A stretch of DNA of 8,183 bases from Bacteroidota bacterium. Its GTDB lineage: Bacteria > Bacteroidota > Bacteroidia > UKL13-3. Both the position numbers and the translations under genes were made by a program. The stretch covers positions 1 through 8,183 of the forward strand of contig CANFSD010000063.1 of NCBI GenBank assembly GCA_947449515.1, written 5' to 3'. The notes under the pieces are model-generated. The model was not told the origin of the DNA. It saw only the letters and a list, made by a program, of their open reading frames with translations, and ran no database searches. Shown here in pieces: positions 1 to 6,877 of this stretch; positions within the stretch are counted from its first letter, which is position 1; the number at the start of each line of letters is the position of its first letter.

Positions 1-2922
1 GCTTTGGTACTGGTAAGCATCTTCCAGTTATCATTCACATGGAAAACTTACATGATTGAAAAGGATGCAAAAACATTTGCCAATGGCAATGCAGAATTAG
101 AACGCAGTTACCTAGATTCCGTTTCGCGGTTACAGGTATACAATTTCTTGGGTTTGAAAAAATTCACCTACTTACAATGTAAAGAAAGAGAACTTAATTT
201 AGGACTCGACTTACAAGGTGGTATGAACGTAACCCTTGAAGTATCATTAGCCGACCTAGTTCGTGGTTTATCAGGAAACAACCAAGATCCAAAATTTAAC
301 CAAGCGGTTGAAATGGCGCGCGAGCGCATGAAATCAAGCCAAAAAGATTTTGTAACCTTATTTGGCGAAGCTTTCAAAGAAGTTGCTCCAGAAGCAAGGT
401 TGTCAGCCATCTTTGTTAACCCAAGCAACCGTGAACGTATTAAATTAACTTCAACCAACGAAGAAGTAATGAAATACATCCACGAAGAAGCCAACCAAGC
501 AATTGATCGCTCTTTCCAAATCTTGCGTGCACGTATTGATAAATTTGGTGTAACACAACCAAATATCCAAAAATTAGAAGGTAGCGGAAGAATCTTGGTA
601 GAATTGCCAGGTGTTGATAATCCTGCTCGTGTGCGCAAGCTCCTTCAAGGTTCTGCTAAACTTGAATTCTACGAAACTTTTGACAACCCAGAAGCTTTCA
701 AGTATTTAAGCACAGCAAATGATGTCTTGAAAAAATCTAACTTGCTAAGCAATACAAAAGTAGATTCTGCTAAAGTAGATACTGCTGCTGCCAGCACTAC
801 AAGCGCATTGGCTGGTATTGGTAACAAAACAGCTGCTGTAGATTCAACTAAGAAAGATACTGCGTCTAAATCTGCAGAAAAATCTTTCGAAGAATTTGCC
901 AAAGAAAATCCATTGTTTGCCTTCTTGCATCCATATGCAGACGACAAAGGAATGTTAATTGAAAAAGGTTCAACTTGTGGAACTGCTTTGGTAAAAGATA
1001 CCGCCAAAATCAATACCTTATTAAACCGTCCTGAAGTTAAAATTGCCTTGCCAGGTAATATCAAATTTGCTTGGGAATACAAAGGAATTGGTGAAAACCA
1101 AGAAGGTGTTATTTTACATGCTTTAAAAACATCAAGAGATGGTTCACCATCTTTAACTGGTGATAAAGTTACAGATGCAAAAAGAGATATCTCTCAAACG
1201 GGTTCTGTAGAAGTTTCTATGACCATGAATGGTGAAGGTGCTAAAGTTTGGAAAAACTTAACCCGCAACAATATTGGTCATTCTGTAGCTATTGTTTTGG
1301 ATGATGTAGTGTACTCTTCTCCAAATGTACAAAGTGAAATTCCTAATGGTCGCTCTAACATCACTGGTAGCTTTACCAATGAAGAAGCAGGTGACTTAGC
1401 AAACATCCTTAAGAGTGGTAAATTACCTGCTCCTACACGTATTGTAGAAGAAGCTGTGGTTGGACCAACTTTGGGTGCAGAAGCTATTAGCTCTGGTTTA
1501 TGGAGTATGATGATTGCAACCCTTGTTATCCTAGTTTTCATGGTTGTTTATTACAACAATTCTGGATACGTTGCAGATTTCGCGGTATTAATTAACGTAT
1601 TCTTTATTATAGGTGTATTGGCAAGTTTAGGGGCAGCACTAACGCTTCCTGGTATTGCCGGTATCGTATTAACCATTGGTATGGCGGTAGATGCCAACGT
1701 ATTGATCAACGAAAGGGTGAAAGATGAATTAGGAAATGCCCGCAGTTTGAAAAATGCCATTACAGATGGATACCAACATGCCGCCTCTTCAATTATTGAC
1801 TCAAACTTAACAACCTTATTAGCTGGTTTTGTATTGTACATATTTGGTACTGGTCCAGTTCAAGGTTTCGCTATCACTTTAATTATCGGTATTATTTCTT
1901 CAATGTTTACCGCTGTATTGTTAACCCGTGTTATCACAGAATGGCAAATAGACAAAGGTACCATTGTTAAATACTCTCGCTCATTCTCAGAAAAAGCATT
2001 CCAAAATTTAAACTTCGATTTTGTAAAAAATCGTTTCAAATTTTACGCTTTCTCTGGTATCATTATTGGATTTGGTATTGTTTCTATGTTTACCAAAGGA
2101 TTTACCTTAGGGGTAGATTTTAAAGGTGGTTGGACATATATTGTTCAATTAGACCAAAGCCAAAAATTAGGTAACGACCAAGTGCGTGAAGGCTTAACTG
2201 CTGCATTTGGTGGAGCTCCTGAGGTTAAAACTGTAGGTTCAGACAATAAATTTAAAGTAACCACTACTTATTTAATTGACGACCAAACTGCAGAAGCTTC
2301 AGAAAAAGTGGAAAGCAAAATGAAAGAAGGTTTCAACAGTATGAATTTGAAATATGAAATTTTGAGTTCAAACAAAGTTGGACCTACCATTGCAAACGAT
2401 ATTAAAGTGGCCTCAATTTGGGCTACAGTAATCGCATTATTCGGCATTGGTTTATACGTTTTGGTTCGTTTCAAAAAATGGCAATATGCATTAGGTGCTA
2501 CCATTGCATTGGCGCATGACGTGTTAATGATGATGGGCTTCTACTCTATCTTCGATGGTATATTACCATTTACCATGGAGGTTGACCAGAACTTTATTGC
2601 TGCTGTTCTTACCATCATTGGTTTCTCTATCAATGACACGGTGGTTGTGTTTGACCGTATTCGTGAGTTCTTAGGAACCCACCACCACGAAAGCAACAAA
2701 GGAATGGTTATTAATAATGCATTGAACAATACCTTAAACCGTACCATTATTACTTCATTAACAGTATTTATGGTGGCATTGGTATTATTCATCTTTGGGG
2801 GTGAAGTAATCAAAGGATTTACATTTGCATTGTTAGTAGGTATCTTCTTTGGTACTTATTCTTCAATTGCAATTGCTACACCAATTGTAATCGACTTTGA
2901 CAAAAAAAATAAATCAAAATAA
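1..2922 (+). CDS. secDF: Protein translocase subunit SecDF (fused SecD-SecF), 5' partial
   Basis: This is the proton-motive-force-driven accessory subunit of the SecYEG translocon. It pulls secreted proteins through the inner membrane from the periplasmic side. The frame is open from base 1, giving 973 visible residues. Only the first few N-terminal residues are likely missing, because the first membrane segment is already under way (residues 2-13). The SecD half has the LGLDLQGGMN motif (about 67-76), a large periplasmic domain, and the hallmark GMAVDANVLINERVKDEL (about 560-577). The SecF half has LGVDFKGGW (about 703-711) and the hallmark GFSINDTVVVFDRIRE (about 874-889). Hydrophobic segments give about 12 transmembrane helices, six per half, as expected for the fused form. 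The Asp in each hallmark motif matches the conserved acidic residues of the family's proton path. A Lys/Ser/Thr/Ala/Asp-rich stretch at about 251-296 looks like a disordered periplasmic insert. The gene ends directly before a strong terminator. Fusion of SecD with SecF is usual in Bacteroidota. Confidence 0.97.
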   Translation, partial: ALVLVSIFQLSFTWKTYMIEKDAKTFANGNAELERSYLDSVSRLQVYNFLGLKKFTYLQCKERELNLGLDLQGGMNVTLEVSLADLVRGLSGNNQDPKFNQAVEMARERMKSSQKDFVTLFGEAFKEVAPEARLSAIFVNPSNRERIKLTSTNEEVMKYIHEEANQAIDRSFQILRARIDKFGVTQPNIQKLEGSGRILVELPGVDNPARVRKLLQGSAKLEFYETFDNPEAFKYLSTANDVLKKSNLLSNTKVDSAKVDTAAASTTSALAGIGNKTAAVDSTKKDTASKSAEKSFEEFAKENPLFAFLHPYADDKGMLIEKGSTCGTALVKDTAKINTLLNRPEVKIALPGNIKFAWEYKGIGENQEGVILHALKTSRDGSPSLTGDKVTDAKRDISQTGSVEVSMTMNGEGAKVWKNLTRNNIGHSVAIVLDDVVYSSPNVQSEIPNGRSNITGSFTNEEAGDLANILKSGKLPAPTRIVEEAVVGPTLGAEAISSGLWSMMIATLVILVFMVVYYNNSGYVADFAVLINVFFIIGVLASLGAALTLPGIAGIVLTIGMAVDANVLINERVKDELGNARSLKNAITDGYQHAASSIIDSNLTTLLAGFVLYIFGTGPVQGFAITLIIGIISSMFTAVLLTRVITEWQIDKGTIVKYSRSFSEKAFQNLNFDFVKNRFKFYAFSGIIIGFGIVSMFTKGFTLGVDFKGGWTYIVQLDQSQKLGNDQVREGLTAAFGGAPEVKTVGSDNKFKVTTTYLIDDQTAEASEKVESKMKEGFNSMNLKYEILSSNKVGPTIANDIKVASIWATVIALFGIGLYVLVRFKKWQYALGATIALAHDVLMMMGFYSIFDGILPFTMEVDQNFIAAVLTIIGFSINDTVVVFDRIREFLGTHHHESNKGMVINNALNNTLNRTIITSLTVFMVALVLFIFGGEVIKGFTFALLVGIFFGTYSSIAIATPIVIDFDKKNKSK

Positions 2923-2940
2923 TTGATTTAAAATAAATTG

Positions 2941-2977
2941 AAAAAGCCCTTTCTCCAAAAGAGAAAGGGCTTTTTTT
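2941..2977 (+). terminator. Rho-independent terminator of secDF
   Basis: The arms AGCCCTTTCTC (2945-2955) and GAGAAAGGGCT (2961-2971) pair perfectly around the 5-base loop CAAAA. Four more A-T pairs extend the stem outward. The 3' side is a run of seven T (2971-2977). It lies 18 bases after the secDF stop codon. The A-run on the 5' side would also give a U-tract on the other strand, but no minus-strand gene reads into it. Confidence 0.92.
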
Positions 2978-3004
2978 GTGCGGTTTATTGAACAGCTACT
3001 TTTG
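2975..3004 (+). promoter_or_regulatory. Candidate Bacteroidota-type promoter for the OmpA-family gene
   Basis: TTTG at 2975-2978 and TACTTTTG at 2997-3004 match the -33 (TTTG) and -7 (TAnnTTTG) elements used by the primary sigma factor of Bacteroidota. They are separated by 18 bases, close to the usual spacing. The start of transcription would fall near 3010, leaving a leader of about 70 bases before the ATG at 3081. The -33 element lies inside the T-tract of the secDF terminator, so the two signals overlap. This is a motif match only; no start site has been measured. Confidence 0.62.
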
Positions 3005-3080
3005 CCTTGTGCCTAAATACAGCAGTCAAAAATTGGTGAACAGCAAATCCTATTGCAACTTCGTAGAAAATCAAACCCAC

Positions 3081-4019
3081 ATGAAATTTAAATTGATTAT
3101 TGCCTTCTTGCTAATGGGAATTGGCATGCAAGCCCAGGATTTAGAGCCTAAAGGAACCATTAAAGACCCTAAAAAAATTGGCGATAAAATTCACAATGTT
3201 TTGCTTTCAAAACGCATGAAAGAAGCCACCCACCAACGTGATTCTATGCACGCTCTTAACCTAGCCTATAAAAAAGATACTACCGAAAGAGGTATTGCTT
3301 ACCGTAATTTAGACTCCTTGTTTAACGCATTAACACAAAGCCATAAAGACCTTAATGCAAAATATGCAGGCTTGGAAAGCGACTACAACGACATGAACAA
3401 TAAGTATACAGACCTTATTCGTTCGAGCTTAAACAAAACCGAACAGCTCAATATGGCCCTTAAAGAAAAAGGCGAACAATTGCTGGCACGTGAAAAACGT
3501 TTGGCTGAATTGGAAAACTTACTTAAACGCCAAGATTCTATTACCAACGCCTTAAATAGTATAATCAAAAAGGCTTTATTAAGCTTTAACAGCGATGAAA
3601 TTACCGTGGAAATGAGAAATGGTAAGGTATATGTTTCTATGACAGATAAGCTATTGTTCCGCAGTGGTAGCGCCGATGTTGAAGAAAAAGGTAAAGACGC
3701 CATTAAGAAATTAGCAGAAATCTTGAACAAAAATGCAGATGTGGCAATTATGATTGAAGGTCATACCGACAATGTGCCAATTAAAACGGCGCAATTCAAA
3801 GACAACTGGGATTTAAGTGTGGCTAGGTCAACCAATATTGTTCGCCTATTGGATGAAATGTACAAGGTAGATGCCAAACGATTAACAGCAGCGGGAAGAG
3901 GAGAATACATGCCTAAAGCAAGCAATGAAACTGCCGAAGGAAGAGCTAAAAACAGAAGAACAGAAATTGTTCTTACACCTAAATTGGATGAGCTCTATAA
4001 ATTAATTGAAAAGAGATAG
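3081..4019 (+). CDS. Secreted OmpA-family peptidoglycan-binding protein with coiled-coil N-terminal region
   Basis: The product is 312 residues. A signal peptide is visible at 1-19 (MKFK, then a hydrophobic core, then MQAQ), with likely cleavage around residues 18-19. There is no lipobox Cys, so it is not an obvious lipoprotein. Residues of about 75-165 are rich in charged and Leu residues with heptad character, consistent with a coiled coil. Residues of about 180-298 form an OmpA/MotB-type domain, with LLFRSGSADV (191-200), EGHTDN (226-231), NWDLSVARS (242-250) and NRRTEIVL (291-298). These are the motifs that hold the diaminopimelate of peptidoglycan in this family. No beta-barrel precedes the domain, so it is probably a periplasmic linker protein rather than a porin. 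The ATG at 3081 is chosen because the signal peptide begins there. An in-frame TTG at 2976 would add 35 residues and sits in the terminator and promoter region. It is a single-gene unit, bounded by terminators. Its exact partner is unknown. Confidence 0.93.
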   Translation: MKFKLIIAFLLMGIGMQAQDLEPKGTIKDPKKIGDKIHNVLLSKRMKEATHQRDSMHALNLAYKKDTTERGIAYRNLDSLFNALTQSHKDLNAKYAGLESDYNDMNNKYTDLIRSSLNKTEQLNMALKEKGEQLLAREKRLAELENLLKRQDSITNALNSIIKKALLSFNSDEITVEMRNGKVYVSMTDKLLFRSGSADVEEKGKDAIKKLAEILNKNADVAIMIEGHTDNVPIKTAQFKDNWDLSVARSTNIVRLLDEMYKVDAKRLTAAGRGEYMPKASNETAEGRAKNRRTEIVLTPKLDELYKLIEKR

Positions 4020-4042
4020 TCTAAAAAAATAGTTATTGGTTT

Positions 4043-4083
4043 AAGCAGGCAATAAGTACCATTACTTATTGCCTGCTTTTTTT
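4043..4083 (+). terminator. Rho-independent terminator of the OmpA-family gene
   Basis: A perfect 16-bp stem, AAGCAGGCAATAAGTA (4043-4058) with its complement at 4063-4078, closes a 4-base loop (CCAT). The 3' end runs into T residues from 4077 to 4083. It begins 23 bases after the stop codon. On the opposite strand the hairpin is not followed directly by a U-tract, so it should serve mainly the plus-strand gene. It could still slow transcripts arriving from the convergent minus-strand genes. Confidence 0.93.
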
Positions 4084-4086
4084 ATG

Positions 4087-4100
4087 TCGGTTCGAACCGA
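4087..4100. repeat. Perfect 14-bp palindrome in the convergent intergenic gap
   Basis: TCGGTTCGAACCGA is identical to its own reverse complement. It lies between the terminator of the OmpA-family gene and the stop codon of the small Cys-rich gene. A short imperfect inverted repeat (ACCTA at 4102-4106, TAGGT at 4113-4117) follows. It could be a dyad protein-binding site or part of the 3' end of the minus-strand transcript. With no spacer it would make a poor RNA hairpin. Its function is not known. Confidence 0.5.
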
Positions 4101-4119
4101 AACCTATTAGACTAGGTAA

Positions 4120-4266
4120 TTATTTTGCTTGCTGCGGCTTATCTGGCGCACATTTACATGCACCTCCGTCACAAGCATGCCCTTCACTACTCTTGCGAAT
4201 GGTTTTATATAAATAAACCAAAGCACCCAAAAAGAGCAGTCCAACAATGAGGTATTGCCAATTCAA
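4120..4266 (-). CDS. Small Cys-rich single-pass membrane protein, FeoB-associated type
   Basis: Reading from a TTG at 4266 gives 48 residues. There is a short N-terminus, one hydrophobic helix (about residues 4-20, QYLIVGLLFLGALVYLY), a basic stretch (KTIRK), and a Cys-rich tail with Cys 32, 37 and 39 in EGHACDGGACKC. This layout matches the family of tiny Cys-rich membrane proteins often found beside the ferrous-iron transporter FeoB (FeoB-associated Cys-rich membrane protein). Their role is not settled; metal binding by the tail is an inference. The frame has no ATG. TTG at 4266 is the most likely start, and ATT at 4278, overlapping the YfhO stop, is the alternative. It lies 11 bases after that stop codon and is probably co-transcribed with it. 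No feoA or feoB is seen in the window. The start is uncertain; the family assignment is moderately sure. Confidence 0.72.
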   Translation of the reverse strand: MNWQYLIVGLLFLGALVYLYKTIRKSSEGHACDGGACKCAPDKPQQAK

Positions 4267-4277
4267 CTGGTTAAAAA

Positions 4278-6719
4278 TTAAGCTTGTTCTTTTTTCTTAG
4301 CAGCAAAGAAACTCATACCTAAAATAAGCACCAAACCACCGTATAAAGCAATGGAAGATGCATAGGCAATTTTCTCGCCCGCTACAATCACTGTAGGTTC
4401 AAACTTAAATTCAATTTGGTGTTTACCAGCAGGGACTTTTAATGCACGCAAAACGTAATTTACACGCTCGTGTGGCACCAAAGCACCATCAATGTATGCA
4501 TTCCAGCCTTTCTCATAATAAATTTCAGAAAATACCGCCAATTGATCTGCATTGGCATTAGCCGTATAAACCAATTTGTTCGGTTGGTAAGTATTTAATA
4601 CAATGCTGGCACTCGAATCAAATGCTGGTATAAATCCTTTTAAATCGGCCTCAAAACGCTTGTCAATAATGGCTGTTTGCTTAGATTGAAATCCAGTTAA
4701 TGCATTGATTTCTTCATCTGCATTGTTTACCCATTTAATTTCTTTAACGAACCAAGCATGTCCATTGGCATTAACATTGGGTTGTACAAATTTATTATTG
4801 GTAGAATCTTGTAAGATAAAATATTTAGCGTTCAACATATTGTAACACTCCATATTCATTTTACCCAATTGCCATTCAATTAATTCTTGGTACCTGCGCA
4901 TTTTTGCACCATGGTAACCCCCTAAAGAATTGTGGTAGTAGGCAGTTAAGGCATCTTTGTCAAAATCAGTGGTATTGTTATATACACGGTAATGAATGTC
5001 TTTATCCGCTAAAATTTGCTCGTCGATAACTGTTTTTTCCACGGCAGCTTCTTTCTTCTTTTTCTCAAAATCTGAATCATTCAAATAGCGTTTGTCAACC
5101 CCCCATAGGTCAACCAGAATTAAGGCACCCAAAACAATTACCAAATAATTGTTTTTTAATTTGCCAATTTGATAGAACCACAAGGCCGCAACTGCAGCAG
5201 CAATAAAGGCCAGTGAACGCAAAGCATCCATGCGGAACAAACTTTCTCTATCGGCCATTAACGAATCTTTTAACCATTGCGGAAAGTTCATACGCGTGTC
5301 TGTTTCGCTGGTAAAATCAAAAAACATTCCTGGCAATAAGGCAAACAATAAGAGTAAACCACCAACAATACCCACGCTGTATTTCATGGCCTTTATAAAC
5401 TCAGGTTTGCTAATTTTTTTCTGCATAATTTCTCGCACCGCAAGCACAGCTAGGAATGGGAAGAGTGTTTGCGCTACGCATAAAATAAAGGTTACCGACC
5501 TAAATTTATTGTACAGTGGGAAATAATTAAAGAAGATATCTGTGAGTGGCATAAAGTTCTTACCCATAGACAAGAAAATAGCCAGCATAGCGGCAGAGAA
5601 TATCCACCATTTTTCTATGCCTTTAATCACAAACATGCCCAGTACAAATAAGAAAACTATAATTGCCCCATAATAAATTGGACCCGCTGTAAATGGCTGA
5701 TCACCCCAATAAATTGGCATCTGTTTAACTACATCTTTGGCATTTGGATAACCTTGCTTTTGCAGTTCTTTGTAAGTGTAGCTGCTGGTTCCTAAATCGC
5801 CACTACTTGCACCACCATAAAAATTTGGTACCAATAAAGTAAATGGTTCGGTAACACCATTACTCCATTGCAAGGCATAATCTTTATCTAAGCCTGAAGA
5901 ACTATTGGCCGCATTGCTTTCGCCTGCAACTGTTTTGGTCAATTCAGATTTTCCACGAATACTGTATTTACCATATTCTTCTGTAGCCAATAAACCTGTA
6001 ATATTTGTTCCTACACCAACCGCAGCGGCCACTGCCATAAAAACACCTGCTGTAAAAAAGGAAGGCAAAGTTTTATTTTTAAACGCATTAATCAATTCTA
6101 CTACCATCCAAGCCAATACAATAAAGATGAGGTAATAGGTAATTTGAATATGACCTGCAGACAATTCAAAGGAAACGGCAATACCCGTTAATATAGCCCC
6201 GAGCCATTTATTTTTATGCAAAGTAACTTGCATGCCCGCTAAAACCAGCGGGATAAATGCAATGGCATTTCCCTTGGTAATATGACCCGCATCAATATTT
6301 ATAAAATTAAAGGTGGAGAGCGCAAAGGCCAGTGAACCGGCAATTGCAAGCCAAGGTGAAACTTCAAAAGTGAGCAACAAAATATAGAAGCAAGCAAATA
6401 ACAAGAAAATGGTATCTGCAGGGTTTTTAAATACCTCCGATAATTTAAACAAGATATTACCTGTAAAATTTCCATGGTAAGTGGCACCAATTAAATAACT
6501 TGGCATACCTCCAAAAATACTGTTAGTCCAAAAGGTTCTTTCGCCACTGGCTTTTTCAAATTGCGCAATTTCTTGAAAGGTAGCTTTCCATTGCAATACA
6601 TCATATTGCTTTAAAACTTTACCATTAAAAAGTGGCGTGAAATAGGCAAAAATTACCAGCATAATAACTGCAAATGCAATGATATGCGGAAGGGCTTTTT
6701 TCATGAAAGATTGGTTCAT
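4278..6719 (-). CDS. YfhO-family polytopic membrane protein (probable GT-C-type glycosyltransferase)
   Basis: The product is 813 residues from the ATG at 6719. A hydrophobic segment at about 10-30 is followed by an extracytoplasmic loop with KQYD (37-40) and FGGMPSYLI (69-77). Many further membrane helices follow between about 103 and 540, interrupted by a loop at about 245-345. The conserved SAGHIQITYY lies at 187-196 and LYNKFRSVT at 402-410. A soluble region spans about 541-785. Its end, EKGWNAYIDG (736-745) plus NYVLRALKVPAGKHQIEF (754-771), is the typical C-terminal signature of YfhO proteins. A last helix (about 786-806) and a Lys-rich tail close it. The length fits the Bacteroidota form. 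The Bacillus subtilis member is linked to glycosylation of lipoteichoic acid. Gram-negative Bacteroidota lack that polymer, so the substrate here is unknown. An in-frame GTG at 6740 adds only seven polar residues and is less likely; ATG at 6704 is also possible. No confident promoter motif was found upstream. The small Cys-rich gene follows directly. Confidence 0.92.
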   Translation of the reverse strand: MNQSFMKKALPHIIAFAVIMLVIFAYFTPLFNGKVLKQYDVLQWKATFQEIAQFEKASGERTFWTNSIFGGMPSYLIGATYHGNFTGNILFKLSEVFKNPADTIFLLFACFYILLLTFEVSPWLAIAGSLAFALSTFNFINIDAGHITKGNAIAFIPLVLAGMQVTLHKNKWLGAILTGIAVSFELSAGHIQITYYLIFIVLAWMVVELINAFKNKTLPSFFTAGVFMAVAAAVGVGTNITGLLATEEYGKYSIRGKSELTKTVAGESNAANSSSGLDKDYALQWSNGVTEPFTLLVPNFYGGASSGDLGTSSYTYKELQKQGYPNAKDVVKQMPIYWGDQPFTAGPIYYGAIIVFLFVLGMFVIKGIEKWWIFSAAMLAIFLSMGKNFMPLTDIFFNYFPLYNKFRSVTFILCVAQTLFPFLAVLAVREIMQKKISKPEFIKAMKYSVGIVGGLLLLFALLPGMFFDFTSETDTRMNFPQWLKDSLMADRESLFRMDALRSLAFIAAAVAALWFYQIGKLKNNYLVIVLGALILVDLWGVDKRYLNDSDFEKKKKEAAVEKTVIDEQILADKDIHYRVYNNTTDFDKDALTAYYHNSLGGYHGAKMRRYQELIEWQLGKMNMECYNMLNAKYFILQDSTNNKFVQPNVNANGHAWFVKEIKWVNNADEEINALTGFQSKQTAIIDKRFEADLKGFIPAFDSSASIVLNTYQPNKLVYTANANADQLAVFSEIYYEKGWNAYIDGALVPHERVNYVLRALKVPAGKHQIEFKFEPTVIVAGEKIAYASSIALYGGLVLILGMSFFAAKKKEQA

Positions 6720-6764
6720 ATCTCGAGGTTTTGAGGGCACAATATAAATAAAATAAACAAAGGG

Positions 6765-6798
6765 GAGAATACCCTAGGGACCAATATTTATTATTCTC
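6765..6798. repeat. Inverted repeat around a CCCTAGGG palindrome upstream of the YfhO gene
   Basis: GAGAATA (6765-6771) and TATTCTC (6792-6798) are perfect inverted copies. The intervening 20 bases contain the 8-bp palindrome CCCTAGGG (6772-6779). The element sits 46-79 bases before the YfhO start codon, where an operator or promoter would be expected. In AT-rich DNA a 7-bp repeat can easily arise by chance, so this is a weak call. Confidence 0.25.
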
Positions 6799-6820
6799 TT
6801 AAGATTTCTAAACTACCCAT

Positions 6821-6859
6821 AAAAAAAGGGCCACTTGATATACTCAAGTGACCCTTTTT
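6821..6859 (-). terminator. Rho-independent terminator of the ribonucleotide reductase gene
   Basis: CACTTGA (6832-6838) pairs with TCAAGTG (6844-6850) around a 5-base loop. After one C-A mismatch, AAAAAGGG (6823-6830) pairs with CCCTTTTT (6852-6859). Read on the minus strand, the stem runs into a U-tract (the A-run at 6821-6827). It starts 18 bases after the reductase stop codon, and it separates that gene from the YfhO gene. Confidence 0.88.
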
Positions 6860-6877
6860 GATGCTTTGCTGTAAATA

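Noticed and set aside
168..638. Open frame of about 156 codons antisense to secDF, and similar antisense frames elsewhere
   Set aside because: These lie wholly within well-conserved genes. Their translations show no recognisable domain, and codon bias of the sense gene explains them.
2976..3080. N-terminal extension of the OmpA-family protein from an in-frame TTG at 2976
   Set aside because: It starts within the terminator T-run and the candidate promoter. The ATG at 3081 begins a textbook signal peptide, which an extra 35 residues would bury.
4086..4102. GGTTCGAACC as a tRNA T-arm or an integration-site remnant
   Set aside because: The bases flanking the TTCGAAC loop do not pair as a 5-bp T-stem, and no acceptor, D or anticodon arm is present nearby.
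6720..6740. GTG start for the YfhO-family protein at 6740
   Set aside because: It adds only seven residues (PSKPRD and the start) with no support. The ATG at 6719 is the simpler start.
6740..6761. TTTG (minus strand, 6761-6758) and TTATATTG (6747-6740) as the YfhO promoter
   Set aside because: The spacing is only 10 bases and the second element departs from TAnnTTTG, so it does not fit the known promoter layout.
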